Shown here piece after piece: positions 8,139 to 15,621 of a DNA stretch of 64,000 bases. Under the pieces are notes generated by a model. The model saw only the letters and a program-made list of their open reading frames with translations. It was not told the origin of the DNA and did not search any database. The position numbers were made by a program, and so were the translations under genes. How positions within the stretch are numbered: the first letter of the stretch is position 1; every line of letters starts with the position of its first letter. This DNA is from Pseudobdellovibrionaceae bacterium (GTDB taxonomy: Bacteria; Bdellovibrionota; FAC87; UBA2466; JACKAF01), in the NCBI GenBank assembly GCA_020635235.1, contig JACKAF010000004.1, forward strand, positions 248,001 to 312,000, given 5' to 3'.

Positions 8139-9058
8139 GCGCCCGCCTGCGGGGCGAGGGTTTTGAAGAGCTGATCCAAGGCTTGAAGAGAGTCGATAGG
8201 CCGACAGGTGTGCGCCGTTTCGGCAGGAATCCCTCCAATCGCAGCGCCCCCGATTAGGATCTCACTCGCATTATCCGACAGCGCCGCATCCAATTCTCGG
8301 ATGTACTCGGGTAATCGTTGAGTGAGTGGTGAAGTACCCAGCACGATATAGTCTGCGGATAGAGCCCTGGCTGCCTCGGCCAATGGCACGGCCGGGAGGT
8401 TGGGACCCAGGAAGCAAACATCGAGCCCCCAGTACCCGCAGAGTAGCGCAGCGATAAGAATTCCAAATTCGTGAAGTTCATCTTGGGGGGTAGTGAATAG
8501 GAAACGCGGCACCTGGCGATCGGGTCCTGTGTGCAAATGGGAAAGACCCTGCATGGTTTGTCCTAATTGTGCGCGCAGAACCGCTGAAAGGGCGTGTTCT
8601 TGCGCGATTCGGATCTTGCCGGCGCTTACCTGCTTGCCCACTTCAGCGAGCAGGGGAGACACCACTTCTAAAACAAAGGAGCGCAGATCGAAAAGCTGTC
8701 GCGCGTTTTCAAGATGGGTCGTCAAGGAGCGCAGATCGTATGCGGCCAAGTCCGTGAGAATGGTCTTCAAAATGTAATCGGCCCGCGACGGTGCTGCTTG
8801 GGGTGTGGTTTTCGGATTCTGGGTCGCTTGCTGGCGCAACTCATCGTCCGTCAGGGACGCGAGTGTGCCGATCGCGTGTCCCTCTTCGAGGAGCTGGGTA
8901 ATAAGACGTAGACGCTCGGCGTCCTGGTAGCTGTACAAACGCCTCCCGGTAGGGGTGCGGCGGGGCGCTACGGCTTTGTAGCGGCGCTCCCACGCCCGTA
9001 AAGTGCTGGGATTTAAGCCAGTTAGCTTACATATGGCCTTCATGCTGAGCTCAGTCAT
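8135..9058 (-). CDS. MerR-type regulator with cobalamin-binding domain (CarH/LitR-like)
   Basis: 307 residues: a MerR helix-turn-helix at about 5-70 (LNPSTLRAWERRYKAV, GRRLYSYQDAERL), then a helical B12-cap domain at 95-175 and a Rossmann B12 domain with DELHEFG (His196 as lower axial ligand). CarH/LitR proteins bind adenosylcobalamin in the dark and release DNA in light. The EH pair of the Wx9EH motif is present (Glu154-His155), but the Trp ten residues before is Val144. This Trp covers the cobalamin in known CarH, so light or ligand response may differ. It is divergent from the photolyase operon that it probably controls. Confidence 0.85.
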   Translation of the reverse strand: MTELSMKAICKLTGLNPSTLRAWERRYKAVAPRRTPTGRRLYSYQDAERLRLITQLLEEGHAIGTLASLTDDELRQQATQNPKTTPQAAPSRADYILKTILTDLAAYDLRSLTTHLENARQLFDLRSFVLEVVSPLLAEVGKQVSAGKIRIAQEHALSAVLRAQLGQTMQGLSHLHTGPDRQVPRFLFTTPQDELHEFGILIAALLCGYWGLDVCFLGPNLPAVPLAEAARALSADYIVLGTSPLTQRLPEYIRELDAALSDNASEILIGGAAIGGIPAETAHTCRPIDSLQALDQLFKTLAPQAGA

Positions 9059-9069
9059 GCCTCAACTCC

Positions 9070-9124
9070 TGTACAATAAATGTATCATATTATCTTGCAA
9101 TCATCTACGCAAATATTATACAAT
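9070..9124. promoter_or_regulatory. Divergent light-module promoters sharing one -35 box, with CarH-like operator repeats
   Basis: TTGCAA at 9095-9100 is self-complementary and can serve both directions. On the plus strand a 16-nt spacer leads to TATACA (9117-9122). On the minus strand a 16-nt spacer leads to TATTGT (complement of 9073-9078). The two -10 boxes are embedded in TGTACAAT (9070-9077) and TATACAAT (9117-9124), both fitting the TnnACA core described for CarH sites, with a related TGTATCAT at 9081-9088. Binding here would block both promoters, as expected for a dark repressor that also controls itself. Confidence 0.6.
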
Positions 9125-9143
9125 TCAGTCAGAGGTGAAGATC

Positions 9144-10082
9144 ATGAAGGTTTTAGTCACAGGAGCTTCCGGGTTTATTGGTCAGGAAATCTGCGAAAGG
9201 CTTGTCGAAAAAGGTGCAGACGTCGTTGTGCTTTCGCGCGACGCCGAGCGTGCAAAACGCGAGATCGGGTTGCCGGTGGAAGCCTACGATTGGGATCCGG
9301 CCTTAGAGCTTCCGCCGCGCGAAGCGTTTAACGGAGTGACCGGCGTGATCCACCTGGCTGGCGAATCCGTTGCCGAGGGACGTTGGACCAAAGCGAAGCG
9401 AAAACGCATACTCGAGTCGCGTACCAAAAGTACCGCTCACTTGGTGGACGCCATGAAGCAGTACGGGGAGAATATTCAAAGCTTTGTTTGTGCTTCGGCC
9501 ATTGGGTTTTACAGCGAACGAGGAGACGAAATCCTCGGCGAGTCAGCGTCCAGCGGGGAAGGTTTTCTTGCCGATGTTTGTGAGGCTTGGGAGGCCGAGG
9601 CGGCAAAAGCAGACGGCTTCACACGTCGTGTCTCGATACGAATCGGAATGGTGCTTGGCCATGGCGGGGCCCTTCAAAAGTTACTTCCCATTTTCCGGCT
9701 GGGTTTAGGCGGACCCATAGGGAATGGTAAACAATGGATGAGTTGGATCCACGTAAAAGATTTAGCTGGGCTGTTCCTGCACTGTTTGAACAACGCCGAA
9801 GTGCGCGGTCCGGTCAACGGGGTGGCGCCGCATCCTGTAACCAATAAAGAATTTACGAAATCTCTCGCGAGCGCGTTGGGGGTTCCCGCGTTCCTGCCGG
9901 TTCCCACGTTGGCGCTACGAATAGCGATGGGCCAGATGTCTGAGCTCGCCACGAAAAGTCAACGCGTTCAGGCGGCGAAGGCGGTCGACAGCGGCTACTC
10001 GTTCGAATACGGCACAATCGACGCGGCTTTTGCGGAGATCTGTCCTTCAAAAAAAAAAAGTTTGAAGAGGTCTTACGCGTAA
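9144..10082 (+). CDS. TIGR01777-family SDR epimerase (YfcH-like)
   Basis: Start taken as ATG 9144 with AGAGGTGA upstream; 312 residues. It is an extended short-chain dehydrogenase: NAD(P)-binding VTGASGFIGQEI at the N-terminus, VIHLAGESVAEGRW, SAIGFYSERGDE, RIGMVLGHGGALQKLLPIF and the terminal GVAPHPVTNKEFT region of DUF1731. The substrate of this family is unknown. It is the first gene of the operon facing the CarH-like regulator. Its last codons cross an A11 tract, after which the next gene is in the -1 frame with no gap, so a fusion protein may also be made. Confidence 0.85.
   Translation: MKVLVTGASGFIGQEICERLVEKGADVVVLSRDAERAKREIGLPVEAYDWDPALELPPREAFNGVTGVIHLAGESVAEGRWTKAKRKRILESRTKSTAHLVDAMKQYGENIQSFVCASAIGFYSERGDEILGESASSGEGFLADVCEAWEAEAAKADGFTRRVSIRIGMVLGHGGALQKLLPIFRLGLGGPIGNGKQWMSWIHVKDLAGLFLHCLNNAEVRGPVNGVAPHPVTNKEFTKSLASALGVPAFLPVPTLALRIAMGQMSELATKSQRVQAAKAVDSGYSFEYGTIDAAFAEICPSKKKSLKRSYA
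10049..10060 (+). other. A11G homopolymer at the SDR/SRPBCC frame change
   Basis: Eleven adenines (10049-10059) followed by G. In the SDR frame the ribosome reads xxA AAA AAA here, a slippery context. A -1 shift, or transcriptional slippage changing the A count, joins the SDR frame to the SRPBCC frame, which is open through the tract. A homopolymer length error in the assembly would give the same picture. Confidence 0.5.
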
Positions 10083-10513
10083 AGCAGTGGCTGCCGCGTA
10101 AACCAGAAGAGATTTTTCCGTTTTTTTGCGATGCAAGAAATCTGGAGCGCATTACACCCACCTGGCTGCAATTTCACGTGCTCAGCAATACCGACGAGAG
10201 CATTCAAGTCGGGCAGACTATCGATTACCGCCTCCGTGTCCGCGGGATCCCGATGAAGTGGCAAAGCCTTATCGAACAGTGGGTCCCCAATGAGTGTTTT
10301 GTGGATACCCAAGTAAAGGGTCCCTACAAAACGTGGCACCATACACACCGTTTTATCGAGATGAAGCGTGGGACTCTTATTGTGGATGAGGTCCGCTATG
10401 AAGTCCCCGGAGGGCGTTTGGGGAGTGTGTTCCTTGGCCCTTGGATCCGCTCTGACGTGACGAAGATCTTCGACTACCGTCGCCGGATGATTGAAAGGAT
10501 CTACCAGGAATGA
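10049..10513 (+). CDS. SRPBCC-family protein without a canonical start codon, possibly made by frameshift
   Basis: The frame encodes a typical small START/SRPBCC domain: KFEEVLRVKQWLPRKPEEIF, FFCDARNLERITPTWLQFHV, then IDYRLRVRGIPMKWQSLI and a closing amphipathic helix. The conserved start of the domain lies upstream of the first GTG (10178), so a start there would delete the first strand and helices. No ATG, GTG or TTG occurs in frame between the A-tract and 10178, nor for roughly 90 nt upstream. I therefore list the open frame from the A-tract; the real product is probably an SDR-SRPBCC fusion, or the start is a rare CTG. Its end overlaps the next gene as ATGA. Confidence 0.7.
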   Translation, partial: KKKKFEEVLRVKQWLPRKPEEIFPFFCDARNLERITPTWLQFHVLSNTDESIQVGQTIDYRLRVRGIPMKWQSLIEQWVPNECFVDTQVKGPYKTWHHTHRFIEMKRGTLIVDEVRYEVPGGRLGSVFLGPWIRSDVTKIFDYRRRMIERIYQE

Positions 10514-11469
10514 GGCAGCAACCTAAAATAGCCCGACCAAGGCTGGGCGTGTCTGGTTGTCTGTTGGGAGAGCGCGTGCGCTTTGATGGGCAACATAAAC
10601 GCGACCCATTCCTTGTCGACCAGCTAGGCCAGCACGTCGAGTGGGTGTCTTTTTGCCCGGAGCTTGGCATCGGGCTGACGGTTCCCAGAGCTTCTATCCG
10701 CCTAGTTGGATCCGCCAACGAATCCCGCGCGATGATGGGCGATACGGATCTTACCGATAGTCTTGTCGGATATGCTCTGTCACAAGTGGAGCGTATCGAA
10801 AAATTGGGACTGAGCGGTTTCGTCCTCAAGAAGAACTCCCCAAGTTGCGGGATGGAGCGCGTGCGGGTCTACAGCCCTCAAGGGCCTCCAAGTGGCCGCT
10901 CGCAAGGGATTTTTGCAAGAATTCTGCAGGAGAAGTTTCCTTCTCTTCCTGTCGAAGAGGAGGGGCGCCTTCAAGACGAGGCTTTGAGAGAAAACTTTGT
11001 CGAGCGGGTCTTTGCCTACAACCGGCTCTTGTTTTTCTTCAAAGAAAATTGGACAGCCGGTGATCTTGTGACGTTTCATACGCGCCACAAATTGCAATTG
11101 CTCTCCCATTCTCCAGCGCACTATCGAAAGCTTGGCAAACTTGTCGCCGATGCCAAAGCGAAAGAAAGGGGCGAAGTCCAGCGCGAGTACACCAGGCTTT
11201 TCATGGAAGGCCTTAAAGTATTGGCAAGTAAAGGGCGCAATACAAATACCTTGGAGCACATGGCGGGTTACTTGAAAAAGCAATTGCAGAGCGAGGAGAA
11301 ATCGGAGCTCTGCGAGGTTATCAAACAGTACCGTCTCGGGTGGGTACCGCTTATCGTGCCGCTTACTTTACTCCAGCACTATGTCCGCAAATTTCAAATC
11401 GGCTACCTCCAGGGTCAAAGTTACCTTGAGCCCAACCCACGCGAACTCATGTTGAGGAACCACGTATGA
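10510..11469 (+). CDS. DUF523-DUF1722 fusion protein (TudS-like desulfidase plus YbgA domain)
   Basis: 319 residues in two domains. The N-terminal DUF523 half (about 10-155) has the three family cysteines Cys17 (VSGCLLGE), Cys49 (FCPELG) and Cys113 (NSPSCGM). In the characterised member TudS these hold a [4Fe-4S] cluster that removes sulfur from thiouracil. The C-terminal half (about 160-315) is DUF1722, with YNRLLFFF, FHTRHKLQLLSHSP and a long helical tail. DUF1722 genes often neighbour photolyase. Both ends overlap the neighbouring genes as ATGA, so it is translated with the SRPBCC and photolyase genes. A role in thiolated-base photochemistry is a hypothesis. Confidence 0.85.
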   Translation: MRQQPKIARPRLGVSGCLLGERVRFDGQHKRDPFLVDQLGQHVEWVSFCPELGIGLTVPRASIRLVGSANESRAMMGDTDLTDSLVGYALSQVERIEKLGLSGFVLKKNSPSCGMERVRVYSPQGPPSGRSQGIFARILQEKFPSLPVEEEGRLQDEALRENFVERVFAYNRLLFFFKENWTAGDLVTFHTRHKLQLLSHSPAHYRKLGKLVADAKAKERGEVQREYTRLFMEGLKVLASKGRNTNTLEHMAGYLKKQLQSEEKSELCEVIKQYRLGWVPLIVPLTLLQHYVRKFQIGYLQGQSYLEPNPRELMLRNHV

Positions 11470-12872
11470 AGACACATATACACTGGTTTAGAAACGATCT
11501 CCGTCTAGCCGATAACCCGGCGCTTAGCGAGGCCGCTCGCGCAGGGGCCAAGGTAGTATGCGTTTATATACTTTCCCCTGAGGCCCCTTGGGCGATGGGT
11601 GGCGCGTCTAAAGCCTGGTTGCATGCGTCTCTAAGCGCTCTGGCAAAAGAGCTAAGCGATCGCGGGGTGAAACTCTTTTGCGGGATCGGCGATCCGGTTA
11701 GGCTTCTTCAAAAAATCAGCGAAAAAGTGAAGGCCTCTGCCGTCTACTGGAACCGATCATACGAACCCTACGGTATTGAGCTCGGTAACAAAGTTAAGAC
11801 AACCCTCCGGGATAAGGGGATCGAATGCCACAGTTTCAGCGGAAATCTGCTACTGGAACCCTGGCAACTGAAGAATGGGAGTGGGGAACCGTACCGCGTG
11901 TTCACTCCCTATTGGAAGGCGGCGAAAAAGATCTACGTGGAGTTGGAACCCCCACTTAGACGTCCGTCTTTGGAGAGCTATGCGGGCGAGCTACCGGGTT
12001 TTGGGGCGGTGGAAGCTTTGAAGCTACTGACGGGGCACCCATGGGAAAAGAAGATGTTGCAGTATTGGGAACCGGGCGAGAACGGTGCAAAAAAGCGCCT
12101 TACGAAATTAACGGAAAGCTTTCTTAAGGCCTACCCTACCCAGCGTGACCTTCCGGAACTAGAGGGGACTTCCTGTCTTTCTCCGCATTTGCATTTCGGT
12201 GAGATCAGCCCTAAGCAAATTTTATCTGCCATAGGTCTCAAAGGCGCGGCCGAGAGTTTCATTCGGCAAGTCGCGTGGAGAGAGTTTGGCCACAGTCTTC
12301 TTTACTATTTTCCTGAAACCACTTCGGAGCCGCTCAACCCTCAATTTAAGAATTTTTCGTGGAAGGCGGACAGCAAAGCGCTGGAGAAGTGGAAAAAGGG
12401 AATGACAGGGTACCCAATTGTGGACGCCGGGATGCGCGAACTGTGGGAGACTGGATGGATGCACAACCGGGTGCGTATGATCGCGGCCTCTTTTTTGGTG
12501 AAGGATCTTTTGGTGCACTGGCGGGAGGGGGCCGCTTGGTTCTGGGAAACTCTGGTCGACGCGGATTTAGCCAACAATACCTTGGGCTGGCAATGGGTGG
12601 CAGGTTGCGGCGCCGATGCCGCACCCTTCTTCCGCATTTTCAACCCGATGCTACAAGGAAAAAAATTTGATCCAGATGGAAACTACGTCCGTACGTGGCT
12701 TCCGGAACTTTCCAAACTACCGAATAAAGCCATACACGAGCCCTGGACCTTGTCCGCGGAGGAGCTGCGCGCCTGCGGCGTTGAGCTTGGAAAAACCTAC
12801 CCCAAGCCTATGCTCGATCACGGAATGGCTCGGGATAGGGCACTGGAGCACTACCAGGCGCTCAAGAGCTAG
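11466..12872 (+). CDS. phrB: Deoxyribodipyrimidine photolyase
   Basis: 468 residues, normal length for a class I CPD photolyase. The N-terminal Rossmann antenna domain starts with IHWFRNDLRLADNPAL. The FAD-binding helical domain carries QVAWREFGHSLLYYFPE, GYPIVDAGMRELWETGWMHN, RMIAASFLVKDLLVHWREG and the signature DADLANNTLGWQW. It uses blue light to split cyclobutane pyrimidine dimers, repairing UV damage. It is the last gene of the CarH-facing operon and overlaps the DUF1722 gene as ATGA. A cryptochrome function cannot be ruled out from sequence alone, but the operon favours repair. Confidence 0.93.
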   Translation: MKTHIHWFRNDLRLADNPALSEAARAGAKVVCVYILSPEAPWAMGGASKAWLHASLSALAKELSDRGVKLFCGIGDPVRLLQKISEKVKASAVYWNRSYEPYGIELGNKVKTTLRDKGIECHSFSGNLLLEPWQLKNGSGEPYRVFTPYWKAAKKIYVELEPPLRRPSLESYAGELPGFGAVEALKLLTGHPWEKKMLQYWEPGENGAKKRLTKLTESFLKAYPTQRDLPELEGTSCLSPHLHFGEISPKQILSAIGLKGAAESFIRQVAWREFGHSLLYYFPETTSEPLNPQFKNFSWKADSKALEKWKKGMTGYPIVDAGMRELWETGWMHNRVRMIAASFLVKDLLVHWREGAAWFWETLVDADLANNTLGWQWVAGCGADAAPFFRIFNPMLQGKKFDPDGNYVRTWLPELSKLPNKAIHEPWTLSAEELRACGVELGKTYPKPMLDHGMARDRALEHYQALKS

Positions 12873-12992
12873 TTTTTGAGGAAATCTTCATACTCGCGGC
12901 ATATTGCGTCCGCGCTTTCATGGAAAACTGTTTCTATCAGCTTAGCCCACAGGACGAGGGCATCTTTAGAAACTGTAGACACGGAGGTCACC

Positions 12993-13472
12993 ATGAGAGC
13001 TTTAGTATTAGCTTTTGCCTGCATTCTTCTTGCCGGATGTGGCGTCGACTTAAGACAGTCCAACGCCGATGCGATTGATACCTTACAGAAACTTCCTATG
13101 ATGTCGGTGGCGCCCTTGGGCGATCCTTCCGAATCTTCGTACGAGCAGCTTGAAGCCGCGATAGCGGAGTTAGCTCCCCAAGACGGAAACACCCGCGGTC
13201 TGTTTGGGCGTCAACGCACCAACCTTAAGAACTTAAGAAACCTATTTACGCTACTGAATAACGGAGAGTCGCATACCGTAGATTCGCTTGCGTACGGCCT
13301 TGTCGAGATGAACAACGGCAGTGTCGTCCAAACGGCAACCAGCGTCGGCGGTATTCTTGATATTATCAAGCTTATCGGCCCGGTTATCGCATCTATCTTC
13401 CCTGGACTGGGACCGATCATTCAGGCCTTGCTGACGATTTTGCCGGCCATCTTGTCGCTCTTCGGCGGATGA
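12993..13472 (+). CDS. Small lipoprotein with a glycine-rich hydrophobic C-terminal segment
   Basis: Start taken as ATG 12993 with GGAGGT eight bases upstream; 159 residues. The leader MRALVLAFACILLAGC ends in a good lipobox (LLAGC), so a lipidated periplasmic or outer-membrane protein is expected. The middle is charged and helical. The last 40 residues are uncharged apart from one Lys and one Asp, and alternate Ile/Leu with Gly/Pro (LIGPVIASIFPGLGPIIQ), resembling membrane-active peptides or holin-like tails. I recognise no family. It is followed by the complex inverted repeats at 13473-13552 and a convergent cyclophilin gene. Confidence 0.75.
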   Translation: MRALVLAFACILLAGCGVDLRQSNADAIDTLQKLPMMSVAPLGDPSESSYEQLEAAIAELAPQDGNTRGLFGRQRTNLKNLRNLFTLLNNGESHTVDSLAYGLVEMNNGSVVQTATSVGGILDIIKLIGPVIASIFPGLGPIIQALLTILPAILSLFGG

Positions 13473-13552
13473 GCCTAGTGATTTGAGCGCGTCAGCCAGG
13501 ACTTCGGGACAGAACTGCAGCCAGTAAAATCACCAGGTCCCGAGGTCTAGGC
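13473..13552. repeat. Interleaved inverted repeats between convergent genes (pseudoknot-capable)
   Basis: Three perfect complementary pairs occur in 80 bp: GCCTAG (13473-13478) with CTAGGC (13547-13552); GTGATTT (13478-13484) with AAATCAC (13527-13533); TCGGGAC (13504-13510) with GTCCCGA (13537-13543). The last two interleave, so the RNA could fold as a pseudoknot inside the outer helix or switch between forms. No T-run follows on either strand, so it is not a textbook terminator. Confidence 0.45.
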
Positions 13553-13553
13553 G

Positions 13554-14153
13554 TTAAGATTTGTGGCTCTTTAGTTCTCCACAATCTGTAATCTTTACTT
13601 CTTGGGCCGGGGTTCCCGAACGGGAGCCCTGGCTCTCGATTTTTTTGACAACATCCATCCCTTCGATGACCTTTCCGAACACAACGTGCCGTCCATCTAA
13701 CCAGGGAGTTTTGACGGTTGTGATAAAAAACTGCGAACCGTTCGTGTTGGGGCCCGCGTTGGCCATGCTCAGGTAGCCGGGGGCTTCGTGCTTTAACTTG
13801 AAGTTCTCGTCCTTAAACTTGCCACCCTTATAGATGCTTTCACCGCCGGTTCCATTTCCCGCGGTAAAGTCGCCGCCCTGGATCATAAAATTTGGAATGA
13901 TTCGGTGGAAGGTTGAGCCCTTATAATGCAGCGGGACGCCTTGCTTGTTCTTTCCCTTTTCACCGGTAGCAAGTGCACGGAAGTTTTCGACTGTCTTGGG
14001 AACGGTTTTCCCAAAAAGCCCGACCACTATCCTGCCCGCCGGTTTGCCACCGATGGAGATGTCCATAAACACCTTGGATGTGGTGGCTGGTGCTGCATGT
14101 AGGCACGCACCAAAAAACAGGCTGAACAGACCAACTTTTAGAATAGGCGTCAT
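13554..14153 (-). CDS. Periplasmic cyclophilin-type peptidyl-prolyl isomerase
   Basis: 199 residues with a Sec leader (cut near HAA-PAT). The domain keeps the cyclophilin core: FMDISIGGKPAGRIVVGLFG, KTVENFRALATGEKG, FHRIIPNFMIQGGDFTAGNGTGG, YLSMANAGPNTNGSQFFIT and VVFGKVIEGMDVV. The FHRIIP Arg, the QGG region and the Phe in SQFFIT are the catalytic residues of the family. The long LATGEKGKNKQG loop is the form common in eukaryotic-type cyclophilins rather than the shorter E. coli PpiA form. It should catalyse proline isomerisation during periplasmic folding. It appears to be monocistronic. Confidence 0.9.
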   Translation of the reverse strand: MTPILKVGLFSLFFGACLHAAPATTSKVFMDISIGGKPAGRIVVGLFGKTVPKTVENFRALATGEKGKNKQGVPLHYKGSTFHRIIPNFMIQGGDFTAGNGTGGESIYKGGKFKDENFKLKHEAPGYLSMANAGPNTNGSQFFITTVKTPWLDGRHVVFGKVIEGMDVVKKIESQGSRSGTPAQEVKITDCGELKSHKS

Positions 14154-14257
14154 GAGGTCCCCCTTGTGATTAGGCGAAATCTATCCGAAATTTCCGATGC
14201 CGCCAACTATTGACTAGTGCGTGTGCGTATTCTGCGAGTGTTCGCTGCGGGGGAAAT

Positions 14258-14273
14258 CGGCACCTTGATTGCA
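14258..14273 (+). promoter_or_regulatory. Sigma-54-type promoter upstream of a small secreted protein gene
   Basis: CGGCAC-CTTGA-TTGCA has the invariant GG and GC dinucleotides separated by exactly ten bases and differs from the TGGCAC-N5-TTGCA consensus only at the first base. Transcription would start near 14284, just upstream of the GAGGAG site of the gene at 14297. Confidence 0.5.
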
Positions 14274-14296
14274 TTCTTAAGGTGTGAGGAGAGCTT

Positions 14297-14521
14297 ATGA
14301 AATCGCTACTGATCTTAGCCGCGTTGGCTTCTTTTTCGGCCTTTGCTTGTGATAACCATCCGGGCATGACCCACGACCAGTATGTGATCTCGATTCGTAA
14401 GCGCTACGAGACTCCTGCGCCGACGGACAGTTATTCAACCGCTATTACAGAAGACGCCGCACCGGCGGATCCGCCACAGAATAGTGAAGATGTGGCGCCC
14501 AGCCAGCAAACGGACAACTAG
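14297..14521 (+). CDS. Small secreted protein of unknown function
   Basis: 74 residues. The leader MKSLLILAALASFSAFA ends with Ala-Phe-Ala before Cys18, compatible with signal peptidase I cleavage or a weak lipobox. The remaining 57 residues are acidic, rich in Pro, Ala, Thr and Asp, and look disordered. There is a clear GAGGAG ribosome binding site and a sigma-54-type promoter just upstream. It is convergent with terC, with stop codons sharing CTAG at 14518-14521. No family is recognised. Confidence 0.7.
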   Translation: MKSLLILAALASFSAFACDNHPGMTHDQYVISIRKRYETPAPTDSYSTAITEDAAPADPPQNSEDVAPSQQTDN

Positions 14522-15456
14522 TTCGGAGTATTTTCTTTGGCCGCATGAGCCGGCCAAATCTTTGAAGCCACTATCGAAAGCGTTAGAATCCCGAGAATGA
14601 CGCCCAAGGCAAGGCCCGTAGGGATGGGGTAGATGTCTGTCAGAAGCATTTTTACCCCCACAAATGTCAGAATCGCGGCCAGACCATATTGCAGGAAGTG
14701 AAAAATATCCATCAAGCCCGATACCGCAAAATACAGAGATCGCAGTCCAAGTATCGCGAATACGTTTGACGTATAGACCAGAAACGCGTCAGGAGTGATT
14801 GCAAGAATTGCGGGAATGGAATCCACCGCAAAGATAAGATCCGTAAATTCCACCATCACAAGAGCAGCGAGCAGAGGGGTCGCCATTCTTTTGCCATTCT
14901 TTTTTACGAAAAAGTGTGCCCCCTCGTATTCGGATGTAGTAGGGATAATTTTCTTGGTTAGCCGCAGAACAAAATTCTTATCAAGGGAGACTTCCTCTTC
15001 TTTAGGCATGGCCATCTTCAGTCCCGAGAGGATGAGAAAACCTCCAAAAACAAATACGATCCAGTGGTATTTTTGAATGAGCGCAACGCCGGCAACTATG
15101 AATACGCCGCGCATGAACAACGCCCCTAAGATTCCCCAAAATAGCACTTTGTGCTGGTATTCGGCGGGCACCCTAAAATAGGTGAAGATCATCAAAATCA
15201 CAAAAATGTTGTCCACACTGAGGGATTTTTCAATAACGTAGCCCGTGAGGAAGGCGAGTGCTGGCTCTGTGCCTTCGCGCAGGTAAATTATAAGGTTGAA
15301 ACAAAGAGACAGTATGATCCAGACACCGGTCCAGATCATCGCTTCCCGGAAACCGACGCGGTGGGACTTTCGATGAAAAACCCCCAAGTCAAGGGCGAGC
15401 ATCGCAAGGACAAAGAGATTAAACCCAATCCAGACATAGATACTGTGTTGCCCCAT
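14518..15456 (-). CDS. TerC/Alx-family integral membrane protein
   Basis: 312 residues with about nine membrane helices. TerC signatures include LDLGVFHRKSH, the acidic helices IEKSLSVDNIFVILMIF and VEFTDLIFAVDSIPAILAIT, and LRSLYFAVSGLM. Members related to Alx export manganese or support metal handling of exoenzymes; the conserved acidic residues sit in membrane helices. These genes often follow a manganese riboswitch, but I could not recognise a yybP-ykoY-type element in the roughly 190 bases upstream. It is divergent from the PAS kinase gene. Confidence 0.88.
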   Translation of the reverse strand: MGQHSIYVWIGFNLFVLAMLALDLGVFHRKSHRVGFREAMIWTGVWIILSLCFNLIIYLREGTEPALAFLTGYVIEKSLSVDNIFVILMIFTYFRVPAEYQHKVLFWGILGALFMRGVFIVAGVALIQKYHWIVFVFGGFLILSGLKMAMPKEEEVSLDKNFVLRLTKKIIPTTSEYEGAHFFVKKNGKRMATPLLAALVMVEFTDLIFAVDSIPAILAITPDAFLVYTSNVFAILGLRSLYFAVSGLMDIFHFLQYGLAAILTFVGVKMLLTDIYPIPTGLALGVILGILTLSIVASKIWPAHAAKENTPN

Positions 15457-15592
15457 AGAGTTTGATTTTTACACTAGGTTTCGAAATTAGGAAATCATAA
15501 GAAGCGAGTACCACGAGCTTCGCTCCATAGTGTTTCATGGCAGTTTTGCCGGCGTGGGATCGGGGGGGCTTCGCCGCCGAGGGCACGCGGGC

Positions 15593-15621
15593 TTGACGCG
15601 CTGAGGCAGCGGCCCTATTTT
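15593..15621 (+). promoter_or_regulatory. Sigma-70 promoter with an inverted repeat in its spacer
   Basis: TTGACG (15593-15598), a 17-nt spacer and TATTTT (15616-15621) precede the PAS kinase gene. The spacer contains a perfect short inverted repeat, CGCTG-AGG-CAGCG (15599-15611), a usual position for a repressor site. No regulator is identified. Confidence 0.45.
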
